In this document: positions 40,101-52,100 of the stretch, one piece after another | Layout: each line of letters begins with the position of its first letter | How positions within the stretch are numbered: position 1 is the stretch's first letter | Assembly: GCA_037893225.1 (NCBI GenBank) | Contig: JAZGUH010000104.1 | Coordinates: 268,414-332,413 of the forward strand | Direction: 5' to 3' | Origin: Hippasteria phrygiana | Lineage: Eukaryota > Echinodermata > Asteroidea > Valvatida > Goniasteridae | DNA length: 64,000 nucleotides | Program-made: the position numbers and the translations under genes | The notes under the pieces: generated by a model | Database searches by the model: none | What the model saw: only the letters and a program-made list of their open reading frames with translations | What the model was told of the DNA's origin: nothing

Positions 40101-43100
40101 GTGTATATTTGGTGCAGTGATCTGAGACCTAAGTTTATGTGGTGCACATTTGGTGCCATGCTTTGAGAACAAACAGTATGTGGTGCATATTTGGTGCAGT
40201 GATCTGAGATCTAAGTTTATGTGGTGCACATTTGGTGCCATGCTTTGAGAACAAACAGTATGTGGTGTATATTTGGTGCAGTGATCTGAGACCTAAGTTT
40301 ATGTGGTGCACATTTGGTGCCATGCTTTGAGAACAAACAGTATGTGGTGCATATTTGGTGCAGTGATCTGAGATCTAAGTTTATGTGGTGCACATTTGGT
40401 GCCATGCTTTGAGAACAAACAGTATGTGGTGTATATTTGGTGCAGTGATCTGAGACCTAAGTTTATGTGGTGCACATTTGGTGCCATGCTTTGAGAACAA
40501 ACAGTATGTGGTGCATATTTGGTGCAGTGATCTGAGATCTAAGTTTATGTGGTGCACATTGAGAACAAACAGTATGTGGTGTATATTTGGTGCAGTGATC
40601 TGAGACCTAAGTTTATGTGGTGCACATTTGGTGCCATGCTTTGAGAACAAACAGTATGTGGTGTATATTTGGTGCAGTGATCTGAGACCTAAGTTTATGT
40701 GGTGCACATTTGGTGCCATGCTTTGAGAACAAACAGTATGTGGTGTATATTTGGTGCAGTGATCTGAGACCTAAGTTTATGTGGTGCACATTTGGTGCCA
40801 TGCTTTGAGAACAAACAGTATGTGGTGTATATTTGGTGCAGTGATCTGAGACCTAAGTTTATGTGGTGCACATTTGGTGCCATGCTTTGAGAACAAACAG
40901 TATGTGGTGTATATTTGGTGCAGTGATCTGAGACCTAAGTTTATGTGGTGCACATTTGGTGCCATGCTTTGAGAACAAACATTATGTGGTGTACTTTTGG
41001 TGTATGTACCATTAGGGCTAAGATTCTGTGGTGCATGTTTGGTGTAGTCACTTCATTTGCATGAAGCTGGTGCACAATTGGTGTACACCAAATGTGCACT
41101 AAAACTACACCAACTAATGAGGTGTACACCCCAATTGGGTGAGGGAGGGAAGTGTTTATTTAAGTAGAGCAGTTGAGCGTGCCGCGTGCGCATAAATGCT
41201 TTAATTAACCTGCCCCATATGATACATGTACTAAGATCTATGGCTGTGCCGAATATTTCGAATATTCAACATCATCTGAATGATCAAATAGCCTTTTGCT
41301 TGTTTAAATATTTTTTTTAATGTGTATGCACGTTCAGATGCGGCTCAGATGCTATTTTAATGGAAAAGTTAAAGCAATGTCAAATGCCGCATTTTTTTTG
41401 ACAGTAACTTTTTGTGGACGGAGGTTTATTGTTCCCTTGCATGAAACCCTTGACACTTGTAAAATAAATACTGGAAAAATGCAGGCTGGAGTGTGTTTTC
41501 TTTTTATCAGAAAGTTTTACATACCCGGGCCGTAATGATCTTGATACGACAGGCACATACAAAAAATGTTGATCGGGCGGTCCATAATATCAATCCGCCG
41601 CTTGTAAAACACCGGCGTGCTTTGCATGCAACTTTTTACTAGCGCGGCATGCAGTTGCAGCTGACGCGTGAACAAATTTATTGCCGAGTTTTGAATATTC
41701 GAATATTCGGTCAAACTCGGTTTCGAAAAATAAAATACTGAATTATTCGGAAATGGACAGCCCTACTAGGAGCACTCCATGACGTTCCATACATGGAGAT
41801 TTTGTTTACAATTTCATGCTACCTGGGGCCAATTTCATAAAGCTGTTAAGTACAAAACATTGCTTAGCATGCAAATGCTTCCACGATAAAAACTGGATTA
41901 CCAACCAGATTTCCATGTGTGGAATATTGCTTTTGACTGGCATTCAGCTGTTGTTTGCTTAGCATGAAAATTACATGGACTTTTGGCTGGTAACCTGTTT
42001 TTACTAAGCAAGACATTTTCATGCTAAGCAAATTTTTGTGCTTAACAGCTCTATGAAATTGGCCCCTGGTCACATGGGTGAAAAAGGTCCTCTCTAAGCA
42101 ATCCTCAATAAGCATAAGACGTCTGTGATCAGCACGCATGTTTTCAGCAGCTCTTGGCTCCCTGGTCACTTTTGATTACCGTTGATGCAAGCATCCTGGT
42201 ATCAAACAATGACTAGTCAAGCCTTTGACTCCTTACTTTGTCTGTATCTAAAAGCAGTGTGAATGATTGATTGACCAGAAGGTCAAAGTTCTCATTGTTA
42301 TTTTGGTCTTCAATTTGCAATATTACTAACATGTCGTGAATTATGTGTAACAGTCTTTCAGGCCCATTGGCTGAACCTTTTTTTGGTGGTGGGACCTGTT
42401 ATGGGTATAAAATTAATGTCGGGCCTATCTCCCCCCCCCCCCCCAAATAAAAATAATTCTAATAATAATTCTTATGAATGCAATACATGGGTGACACTTA
42501 ATGACCTCAATAGGGCGACATCACTGTCGCCCTTTTATAGCATTTTCCCCCACGTGCCTTACTAAAAAATACTTTCACATTGGGGCGACAGTTATACATG
42601 TACATGTATGTTGCCCTAATCAACACTGTCGCCCAAACCCACTCTTTTGTAGCATTATGTGTAACATACAATAAAATACAATAAGACGAGACGAGACAAC
42701 ACGGCACGACACGACACGAAATTGAACTGCCCTTGTGCAATAGTAATAATAACAGAAATTCATATAGGGCCAAATCCATGAATAAAATGCTTCCTGGCAT
42801 TTCACAATCCGAAACATTTACATAAATAAAAACAGGAGTATTTATATTAAATAAAAAAATCTATCTGCCCAGCAGAATAATTGGTGCTACAGATTTAAAC
42901 ATAATGCAAAGAACTTTAATCTGACATTTTTGTGTTTTCCTATTTCAGGCTCTGGCGGGCAAGAGACTGCTTGGCCTCATCCTGCTAGAGTGTACGTCTG
43001 GATCAGCAGGGTTCTTAGAATGGGCGGAGGGAAAGGTACCCATTTCTTTCCTTCTCTCAATTCTGATTACAAGAAACCCTTTCCATTTGAATTTATTTTT

Positions 43101-46100
43101 GTATGCAAGTTCGCCCCGGACAAGGCTAAAATCCATTCAATTTACGGAGCTACGAAAGAAAAAAACCATTAAAGATACAAGAGGTAGGAAGTAATATTCC
43201 TCTTGTAGCAGGAAAGATGAGAAGATCGAGGGAAACATGCACCCGGTAAAGAATTCCGTAGAGATACAGAACGAGGACAAACAAACTATTGGCATAGCTT
43301 TTTGTTCTACATCTAGGTGCAGCTAGAGTATATTGGTGGGATCGGGCAGATTTGTCATAGGACAGGTGACACCATTTGCCCGTTATTCGCTCTTTAAGGA
43401 ATCTGATATGACAGAAGTCTATGCCGTTAATTTTGGTCACACCACTGATCACCGCTCATAAAAAATGTATCGTCGTGCTTGGAATGCGCCAGAATGTAAA
43501 CTGAATGTTAAACCGTGGTCAAGGGGAACTGACAGAAATAGGGAAACACAGAGCCTCACAGAAGACAGCTTTTGTTGAGTTGTATACAAAATGCTGACCA
43601 GATGTTGACTGTCTCTGCCTTTAGAAAGAATTTGTGGAGTTTGTTCAGAGTGGTCTGACTCTAAATCCATATACAGTTTATACTTTCGGATTAAATTAGC
43701 TTTTCAGAAAAGAGTCAAAAAAGAAATGTTGATATTGCCAGCGATACATGTTTGTAACCAGCAAAGGTAAATTATACATGATCGCCATGAATTTTCATTT
43801 CTGTCAAAAAAGAAATGATTCTTGTGACTCTAATAGATCGGGGAACCCGTGTTACATTCAACATTTCCGTTTTCAGAAACACTCTATTTTGGCTACCGTC
43901 CACTTATAAAAAAAAGAAAACTTGTTTTGCTGGCGTCCCTGTCTATAAAAGGCCCCTGCCCCCCAAAAAAGACAAACAGAAAAAGAAGAGAAATAAAAAA
44001 AAGGTAAGCAATAAGGACAATTAAGATCAGTTACGTGCATAAAAATCACCAACTGATGGACAATTTGAAGTTTAACCCATACCCCCATGGCATTTTTACT
44101 AAGAGGCTTCCTCAACTTGTCAAAATCCAACACTGTGCAGTATACCTATGGCACATTCTTTGGACTTAGACAAATTGGGGCATCATAGCTCCATGTAAAG
44201 TAATGGTGCCAAGGACGGTACTGAACCCATCAAAAACGGCTTGGGGTAGTTAGGGTTAAAGCAATCTGTGTACATTTGAACAACTTGTTTCTGTTGCCAT
44301 GCTTTTTGGCTACGGTACCCTGTAAAAAAATTTGAAATAGTTACTAATTTTCTAGCATGACCAAATTTATTAACTTCAGACTTTGAACAAAAATCTGACT
44401 TCTTTAGAAATTAAAAAAAAATTCTTTACAAATTTTATTTATTTGTTCGCAGACCGCAAACAATTTAGTTCCCACAGAACAGGTCTTCTGAGTTGAGGTG
44501 CAACATAAAAAGTCATTTTTTTGTTGTATTCTATTGAGGCCAGAAAATACAAACAGGACATAGAAAATTCCCTCAGGACATTGAAAATTCCTTGAAAATT
44601 CATTCATAACAAAAATTGGAAATTGTTGTAGCAACTTTAATCTCAGGAGATAATGCAATTAATGTCTGGCATGATACACATAATGGGAGATGGAATATTT
44701 ATTAATTGCTGCACCGTCTGCGGTCTATTCTTAAATGTTTCACTCCCTGCTGCCTTGTTACTGAATATGCTGGCTCTCTGTTGGCCGGTAGCTGTCACAG
44801 AGGGGAGCGGTCTAATACGAAGGCAACCTGTCTCCGTTTTGTTTATATTAGAGAGCTTTCATTTTCGACGACGGTTGGGTTCTGCCACAATAAAAATTAT
44901 TACCATCGGTTCTGCGGATGACTCATTTCGATTTTCAGGACGACGAACTTCAAGTTGATCACATGACCAATAGTTTCGTCATTGCTTTCCAAAATGGCGA
45001 ATCTTCATCGAGTCGGAGAAGCTTTAGTTTTAAGTTATTGTTTAGATATCATCAATGAAAAGGAATTAATGCTGCTGTATGATTTTTAACAAGCCCACCA
45101 ATTGTGAGTTTAGATACTTTCTAATCAAAAGTTAGGGTCAAAGGTTAAATGTATGAATATTTATCAGTAGTTTGAACCGAACGTTGTTGTTTTTAGCACA
45201 ACGCAGATTCACCCCAAGTACCATTATAGAAATTGGGAGGACGATGAAACCTCAAAAGTCGACGCATGCGCAGATGACTGGAGGTGTCATTTTCCCCGTC
45301 GCAGAACCATCCGTCGTCCAAAACGAAAGCTCACTGTTAACAGGAACAGCACCAGATGGTGTTGATGCTGTGGGAGTGATATCGGTTGCAGTGATATCGG
45401 TTGCAGTGAAAAGGTTTCCACTTCGGAGAACGCAGACAAAATCGGTGTGTGCATATATTTCAGCACACGGACGTGTATACATTTACGTGATGCTACCCCT
45501 TTTCTCTTCTCAGTTTGCTTCATGGAAACTAGACAGACTTCACAAAATGAATACCTCGACGGAAAAATATCTGCTCTGGCACCACTATGGCGGGGTAAGT
45601 TCAGCTAAATCTTGAATTTTTGTTGTTGTTTTTGTGGGGTATTTTTGGTGGGGGGGGGGGGGGGGGGTGATTTTGTTTTTGACCTTAAGTTGTAGTGTGC
45701 ACAGTTCTCTAACTTTGAGCTTCATTTTCTCAAAGCAAGGGATCAAGATACTGACAGCTTGGAAAGGTTATAGCAGGGCCTACTGCATGCACTTTCAGGA
45801 AACACCACGATCTCAATGTTCAACTGTTGCTACTTTTCACCTATTTCGTGGTGCCAAGTCGTACAGTAATGGAGATACCGAAGGAGATATCAGTGTAACG
45901 GAGATGCCTTTATTATCTCTTAATGCAAGATTCTTGCACCATCCCCCCCCCCTACCATCTCCAGATTTATTATTTTGTTGCTGGTAAATTGTGTCGAAGC
46001 ATTCATCGCATTCCTGTGCCACAGTTTGATAGATGTACATGTATGTATGATGTGGGTGTAACTAACTGCATTAATAGTGACATGAACAGAGATGTGACAT

Positions 46101-49100
46101 AAAGAGAAACTGCCTCGTTTTCAGTCTTTTTGTGTCTGATGGGAATATTCACTGGCGGATCTGGGGAGGCAAAGGGCATTACCCTGAACAAACCCTGATA
46201 ATAAACCCAGGGGTGAGATTTGTCAGGATTTTGTCCTGATTTCAGGAATTTTTTTCGGGATTTTAGAATTTTAAGCCCTTAACAGTCCTTAACAGTCCTG
46301 AATCCTCCAATTTTAATATGATTTTTCACACACCCTAGGGACTTAGGGCTAAAGAATCTCTTTTGCAATCTGGAATTCCGGAGGTGTTGTCCTAAAGGCA
46401 TTTTTACCTGTAAAAGTGGATATAGACCAATAAAAACAGATATTTTAAGGGGGTGCCTTCAGGCAAATATAAATATATGTTAATCTGGGGTCCTCGTGGA
46501 TTTTTCATTTTTTGGCCAATCTCACCCCTCGCAAAAAGTCTTTATGCACAAAACCATCAGAACTGATGGTTTGGGCCACAAATGGAAGAACCAATCTGAA
46601 CAAGCGTAACACGGCAACTCGATTTCCCAGCATCCAGGAAACATGTTTAATTTTTACCTGTATACACCTTGACATCCTTCTTTCTTTCCCTCCTCTTGCT
46701 GGGACAACACTGTATATTGTCGGTACAGTCCTTAGCACATTTCCCACGTTTACCGTTTAATACAATACTATTAAACTATTACTATTACAATTTAATACTA
46801 ATACTCATTGAGTGATCCCCACAATGTCGCTTCCCAGGTTGTATCGTAAAATTGGGCGTGATCCCTGGCTATGCGGCATTCTGGGTTTATGACTTCTGAC
46901 TAGCGCCCACCCGAACAAAGATACTGACAATTTGGGAGACCGCCAACATAGGGCAAGATAGCTCAGTTGGTAGAGCGCCAGTACAGTAACCCGGAGGTTG
47001 CAGGTTCGAATCCCGCTCCTGCCAGTTTCTTTGTTCACTTTAAAAATGTATAACAATACTACCTTGTTTTTGCGTGTCTGATTTGTGTGATTACAGAAAA
47101 AAGGAAGCGAAGAGGCCGTCAAGGAATTCCATGCAAGTCTATATGAACGCATAAGCGCCCACAACCTATCTCTCTTCATCAATGTCTTCCAAAGGTCAGT
47201 CCAGAGAGCGAGAGTTGAGTCACCCGATATTGACCGGGGGCCAATTTGTTAAGCACAGGAAACTGTTGCTGAGCAAAGACGGGTTACCAGCCGAAATTGC
47301 ATGTAACGTATGTCAATTATGACTGGTTCCCGGCTGTTTTTCGCTTATTGGGGAAATTTGGTAAGCGGTATCTTGTGCTAGAGCAGCTTGCATGAGATCG
47401 GACTCTGGGGTCTTCCATTTCCATGTACAGATTCACACGGTGAAGCCTTGCTTGGCCATTCATGTACATTGCTTGGCATTCATGATTTATTGCGCCGTCT
47501 GCCACGCCCACATTGTTGCAATATATCACAATATAAAGTCCCTAGGCTTCTGAATTCATGTTTAGTGCAAAAAATTGCATGTTGCAATTAGTCTACCTGC
47601 AGTTTCAACTGTGCAGTTGTATAGCCAGAAGTCACCTTTTGTTACTAAAAGAAGACCATTATCAAGAACAATGCAATATCGTTGACAGTTAATCACCGTT
47701 TAAACCATCTGAACTTTCTTGGGGAGCAATGCACTCCCACATGCATATTAGCCCACCACTTGGCTGTTATGCAGCCATACACAACGCCCAACTCTGCCTT
47801 TACTAGATAACCATGTGCTCCTTGGTAGATTGAAGCAATTGGGGAAAGTGTCTTGCTCAAGGACACAAGCACAACGATCTGGTTCCAAGCTCGCATTCGG
47901 AAACATTTCCTGTGCAACACGAGTCCGACTTCATCACAGCTGGGCCGCAACGCATCAAGCGGAAACACCTCCAGGTCGTTTCTTGTTTCAAACGAAAGAT
48001 TTGTATACCCAAACAATCTGCTCTGCAGTCCACTACGTTTTTTTGTTGACAAGTATGAGTTTCAGAATTGAAATGTGTATGCACGCATGTTTTGTCTTGC
48101 AGTCGAGGTGACATCGGTCACATAGTGAAGAATCTGCAGTGTCCCACGTTGGTCGTGACGGGTCATGACTCACCCCATGTTGGCGAAGTGGTAAGTGTCA
48201 ACCACACCAGTTTGCCTACTTCGCTTGTACAGCCAGGGAATGCAGTGGGTTTGAACACACACCCCTTGAACTAGAGAAATTTTTACTGACACACCTCCTT
48301 GAAGTAAACGTAAATGTAAAAGTAAAGTCTATCCTAAGGTACATGGCTCATCGTGCTGGGATTTATATCTGATTTCTTTGGCATTTAACAACTGAGAATG
48401 TTTCAATTTCGCCCTGGACAGGATGCGCGTACATCACAGGTTATGTCCCAACTCTTCCACAAGGTCACGAAGAGCCATCTTTTTGCATTCTATCAGTTTG
48501 GTAGATGCACTATACATTAACTTGTGTTTACATCCCGGAGAGTGGGTTCATTCAGTTTGGGTCTAAGATATGAACTGCAGGATTAAAAATGTAAAGCGGC
48601 GATTTAAAAAAAAAAAATTTTTTTTATTAGTTTATTGCTATTTATATACAAAAGCATATGATAGGAATTGCCTTGGTTCTCGTGCTCAAAACATTAGACA
48701 CATTAATATATATTTAAGATTAAAAAATACAGTAAATTTATGTTTAACCCTAACCTTCCCAAATCCTCTAAAATCCTCTTTGCAAAAAGGAGGAATTCGG
48801 AGGATTGAGGGCACTTAGAAGTTGATGCATTGGAGGATTTTGCAGGATTGAGGTTACTAGGGGTTTTTGCCCCTGCAGGAATATGGAGGATCCAGGTTAT
48901 CAGGCTCAATGTGATACATGAGGATTTTGGAGGATTGAGGTTACTAGGGGTATGCAAAAATAACCTAGAGGATTTTGGAGGATTCATGCTATGATCCCCA
49001 TAAGAGGATGTTGGAGGATTCAGGTTACATGCGGGGAAAATGATGTAGGGAGTTAGGGTTAAAACATTAAATAGCCACTTACAATTATTTTCAAAATCAT

Positions 49101-52100
49101 TCAAAATGATTAAAATTTAAAAGATACTGACAATTTGGGAGACCGCCAAGATAGGGCAAGATATAATAATAATAATAATAATAATACAGAGCATTTATAT
49201 AGCGCTCTAACTAATCACAAAGAAAGTATCACAGCGCTTTACACAATAAAACAACTATATAGTAAAACAAGATGATTATAAAGAAAAAACGCAATAGCAC
49301 TTCAATTAAACAAATAAGTTTTCAGGGATTTTTTGAAAGCTGCTAGTGAGATAGCTCAGTTGGTAGAGCACCGGTACGATAACCCGGAGGTCGCAGGTTC
49401 GAATCCTGCTCCTGCCAGTTTCTTTGTTCACTTTGAAAATTAAAAAGTGTTAAAATGCATTTTCAATTTTAAAAAGAGATTAAAGGTATTTAAAAAAAAA
49501 AATTTAAATGATATTTCACATCATGCCAAGATGAATGATCCTATTTGTGTCTCATCTCGCAGGAAAAAGTGTTCAACATGTTGCCCAGGGGGAACAAGAC
49601 GCTTCTGAAAGCAGAAGATGTAGGCGGAGATATCAAAGTAGAGCATGTAAGTGTCATCAGTGTGACTCTGCCCCTGGGGGGGGGGGCTCATTTTGCTCCT
49701 ATTAACCAGAGCTGTAAAGTGTGACAAGGTCACCGAATTCTTCACACAAAATATTGTCCACATGCGGTGAAGTTCTTGGCATGTCATGGCTCTGCTTAAC
49801 CCCTCGCGTACGGCTGTTATTGATGGGGGGCTGGTATGCCAGGATTGGGGCTGTGCAGCCAAGCGTAAATGCAAACAATAGGCACCACACCGGATAGAGT
49901 ACAGTGGTCCTGTTCATTGCACTCGGACCCCCCCCCCCCCCCCCCCCTTCATGTGAATGAAAGCTTTGTTTGAAAAAGCTCCATCTATTCATTACACTTC
50001 CATTCAAGAACAATATAGTTGAAACATGAATGGATTGAGTACACACAGAAATGCGCCTATAGACACCAACCGGCCAGTCTGGGCCAGGTGATCTTTTTCA
50101 AATCGTGGCTATGGCCGTCGTCCGAATTCAAGAGCTTAAGCAAAGAATCCCCTGTATGACGACAGCAGGAAGTTCTGTGCCAAGACCTACATGTAGTGTA
50201 TTCCACTGGTTAGAAAGACATTTTGGATAGTGTGCATGCATACATCTCATAACAGGATTTTGTGCTTACAAGGTTTAATAGCGGAGAAGTTATGTGCTGG
50301 TGCTGAAAGCACAGGTTGATTTGTAGTGCAGAATTTGGTTCGTTAACTGAACAGTGGATTCTGCCCCTGATTTGTTCATTTTTGTGTACACTAATAGTGA
50401 CTGCTCACGGATTTGTTTTTACTAGTTTTCATATGCTGGGTTAAAAAAAAAATTATCAAGGCAAAAGCTCTGCAAAACGAGGGTCATTGGCTACCGATGT
50501 TGTGTGGTGTGAAAGTGTGTCATGAAGTTGCAGGCGTCCTGGGTGACACACCCCTAGGCACCACTCATCACCGATGTGTGTTACCGCCGCTTGTTTGAAA
50601 CGAGCTTAATTCCAAGCAAGCAAGATTCAAAATGTAACATTGCTGCCAACATGCAGTTCATCCAGTATCCAAACTGACTCCTTGTTTGGGTTTTTATCCT
50701 CCCATGTAGCCCGAGAAGCTAGCTGAAAGTATGCAGTACTTCATCCAAGGGATTGGTGGATGTAAGTATAGCGCCCTCCTGTGTTTGTTCAGCTTTTCTG
50801 AACTATTTACACCATCCATTACGTAAAGAGTTTGTGGAACAATCTGCAATTATACAGTGAACCAAGTTTTAACTTTCTGAAATTATTCTGTTGCTGCGTT
50901 TCCATCCAGGATGTCTGTACAACTTGTGTTGCAGATTTGTTTTTTCCAAACTGAGTACCAAGTCTCTAAGAAAAGCAAAATGTTTCCCAGACCCAAACCG
51001 GGCCTGGGAAACAATTACAATTTCTACGTGATCTTTAAAGCGTCGCAGAAATCAAAAACAAGAAAAAAATGCTACAAATGGTTCTGAAACAATGATGAAT
51101 AAAGAAATACAGATATTGACTGTTTTGATTTGTTCGTAATTTATCGAGACTTGGGAAAGAATAAAATGATGGGGTTTACACCCGCCCTCAAAAGAATATC
51201 CATGATCGGCTGTGACGTCAAAACTCACAGTGAATGTGTGTGCAGAGGCCTGGCGAGCAATGTGTTTTTATTGCCGATGATGTTACAGCCAAAAAGTTGG
51301 GGTTTTGTGGGCGTGAGAATGACCCATGTTTTTTTCTGTCCTTGGTCTAAATAAATTGCTAAAAATTTTAGGTCGTCAAACCATATATTATGTCAGTGTT
51401 GTACATGTAGTCGAGTCCTGTTTGAGTTCTGAGGCAATATCACCGAAAATGTAGGAGTAAGGTCCACCTAGTCCCAAACTAGAGAAACAGACCGAGGTCC
51501 TCCGGACTTGAATTGAGCCCTGATTTGAGCCAAGACTTGACCCTGGATGACAGCATACTATGTCTTAATGGTCTTAAAGCTACGTCTAGACCCGGCTGAG
51601 TCTGGACTCGTTGAGTGCAGGCATAATTCCAAGGCTATTATTATACTCAAACATACTGTGAAATCCAGCGTCATGTCTGCGTTTGAGCCAGGGCTCTGGT
51701 TGAGTGCGGATTGAAGCTCGTTTTTGTTTTGTTTTTGAACCCCTAGTTTACTTACTGTAAGATCACTTTTCCCCTGTTTTGGCATCAGTCGGATCCGGAC
51801 TTGACTACAGCACTGATTCATCATTGTTTCGTAATGTTGATAGCATTTTTTGGTCCGATTTTGATAATGTGAAGCTGAAGTAACATGTTGACTGAGTGTC
51901 GTGGGAATGGTCAGTTTCTGCACCAAACCATACAAAGAAGTCATTGTTTCACCCACATTGCAACCGACAGCTTCCAGAAGTCTTGGGTAGAATTTTACCT
52001 TAACAGTTTTGGCAAATAATTCAGTGTCACTAACCAGTTTCTCCGTCCACTTTCTTCCATTCTCTCCTACTTCCAACAAACAATTTCTGCATGATCCATG

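Larger units (their letters stand above)
35327..41138. mobile_element. 5.8-kb repeat-ended element filling NDRG intron 6
   Basis: The two ends are inverted copies. The left reads CCAATAGGAGTG...TGGTGTAGTTTTAGTG...TGGTGTACACCAA. The reverse complement of the right reads CCAATTGGGGTG...TGGTGTAGTTTTAGTG...TGGTGTACACCAA, in the same order. Both ends continue inward into long arrays built of GGTGC/TTGGTGC words. The centre holds no intact gene, only the mariner pseudogene. It looks like a DNA transposon with long subterminal arrays, superfamily unknown. No clear target-site duplication was found. Confidence 0.55.

Noticed and set aside
39222..40990. CRISPR array
   Set aside because: Regular repeats but no unique spacers; unit-to-unit variation is in the repeats themselves and the context is a eukaryotic intron.
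39085..41129. Series of near-identical 62-residue open frames on the - strand
   Set aside because: They are readings of the 82-bp satellite. The unit length is not a multiple of three, so the frame shifts at every unit and stops recur; not a repeat protein.
45172..45513. Upstream extension of NDRG exon 8
   Set aside because: The frame is open, but a good acceptor sits at 45512-45513, the upstream residues do not match the family, and part is a short tandem duplication.
46952..47024. Functional tRNA gene
   Set aside because: A and B boxes and the T arm are good, but the anticodon stem has mismatches, position 33 is not T, and the same flanking sequence recurs at 49121-49438, so it is a SINE.
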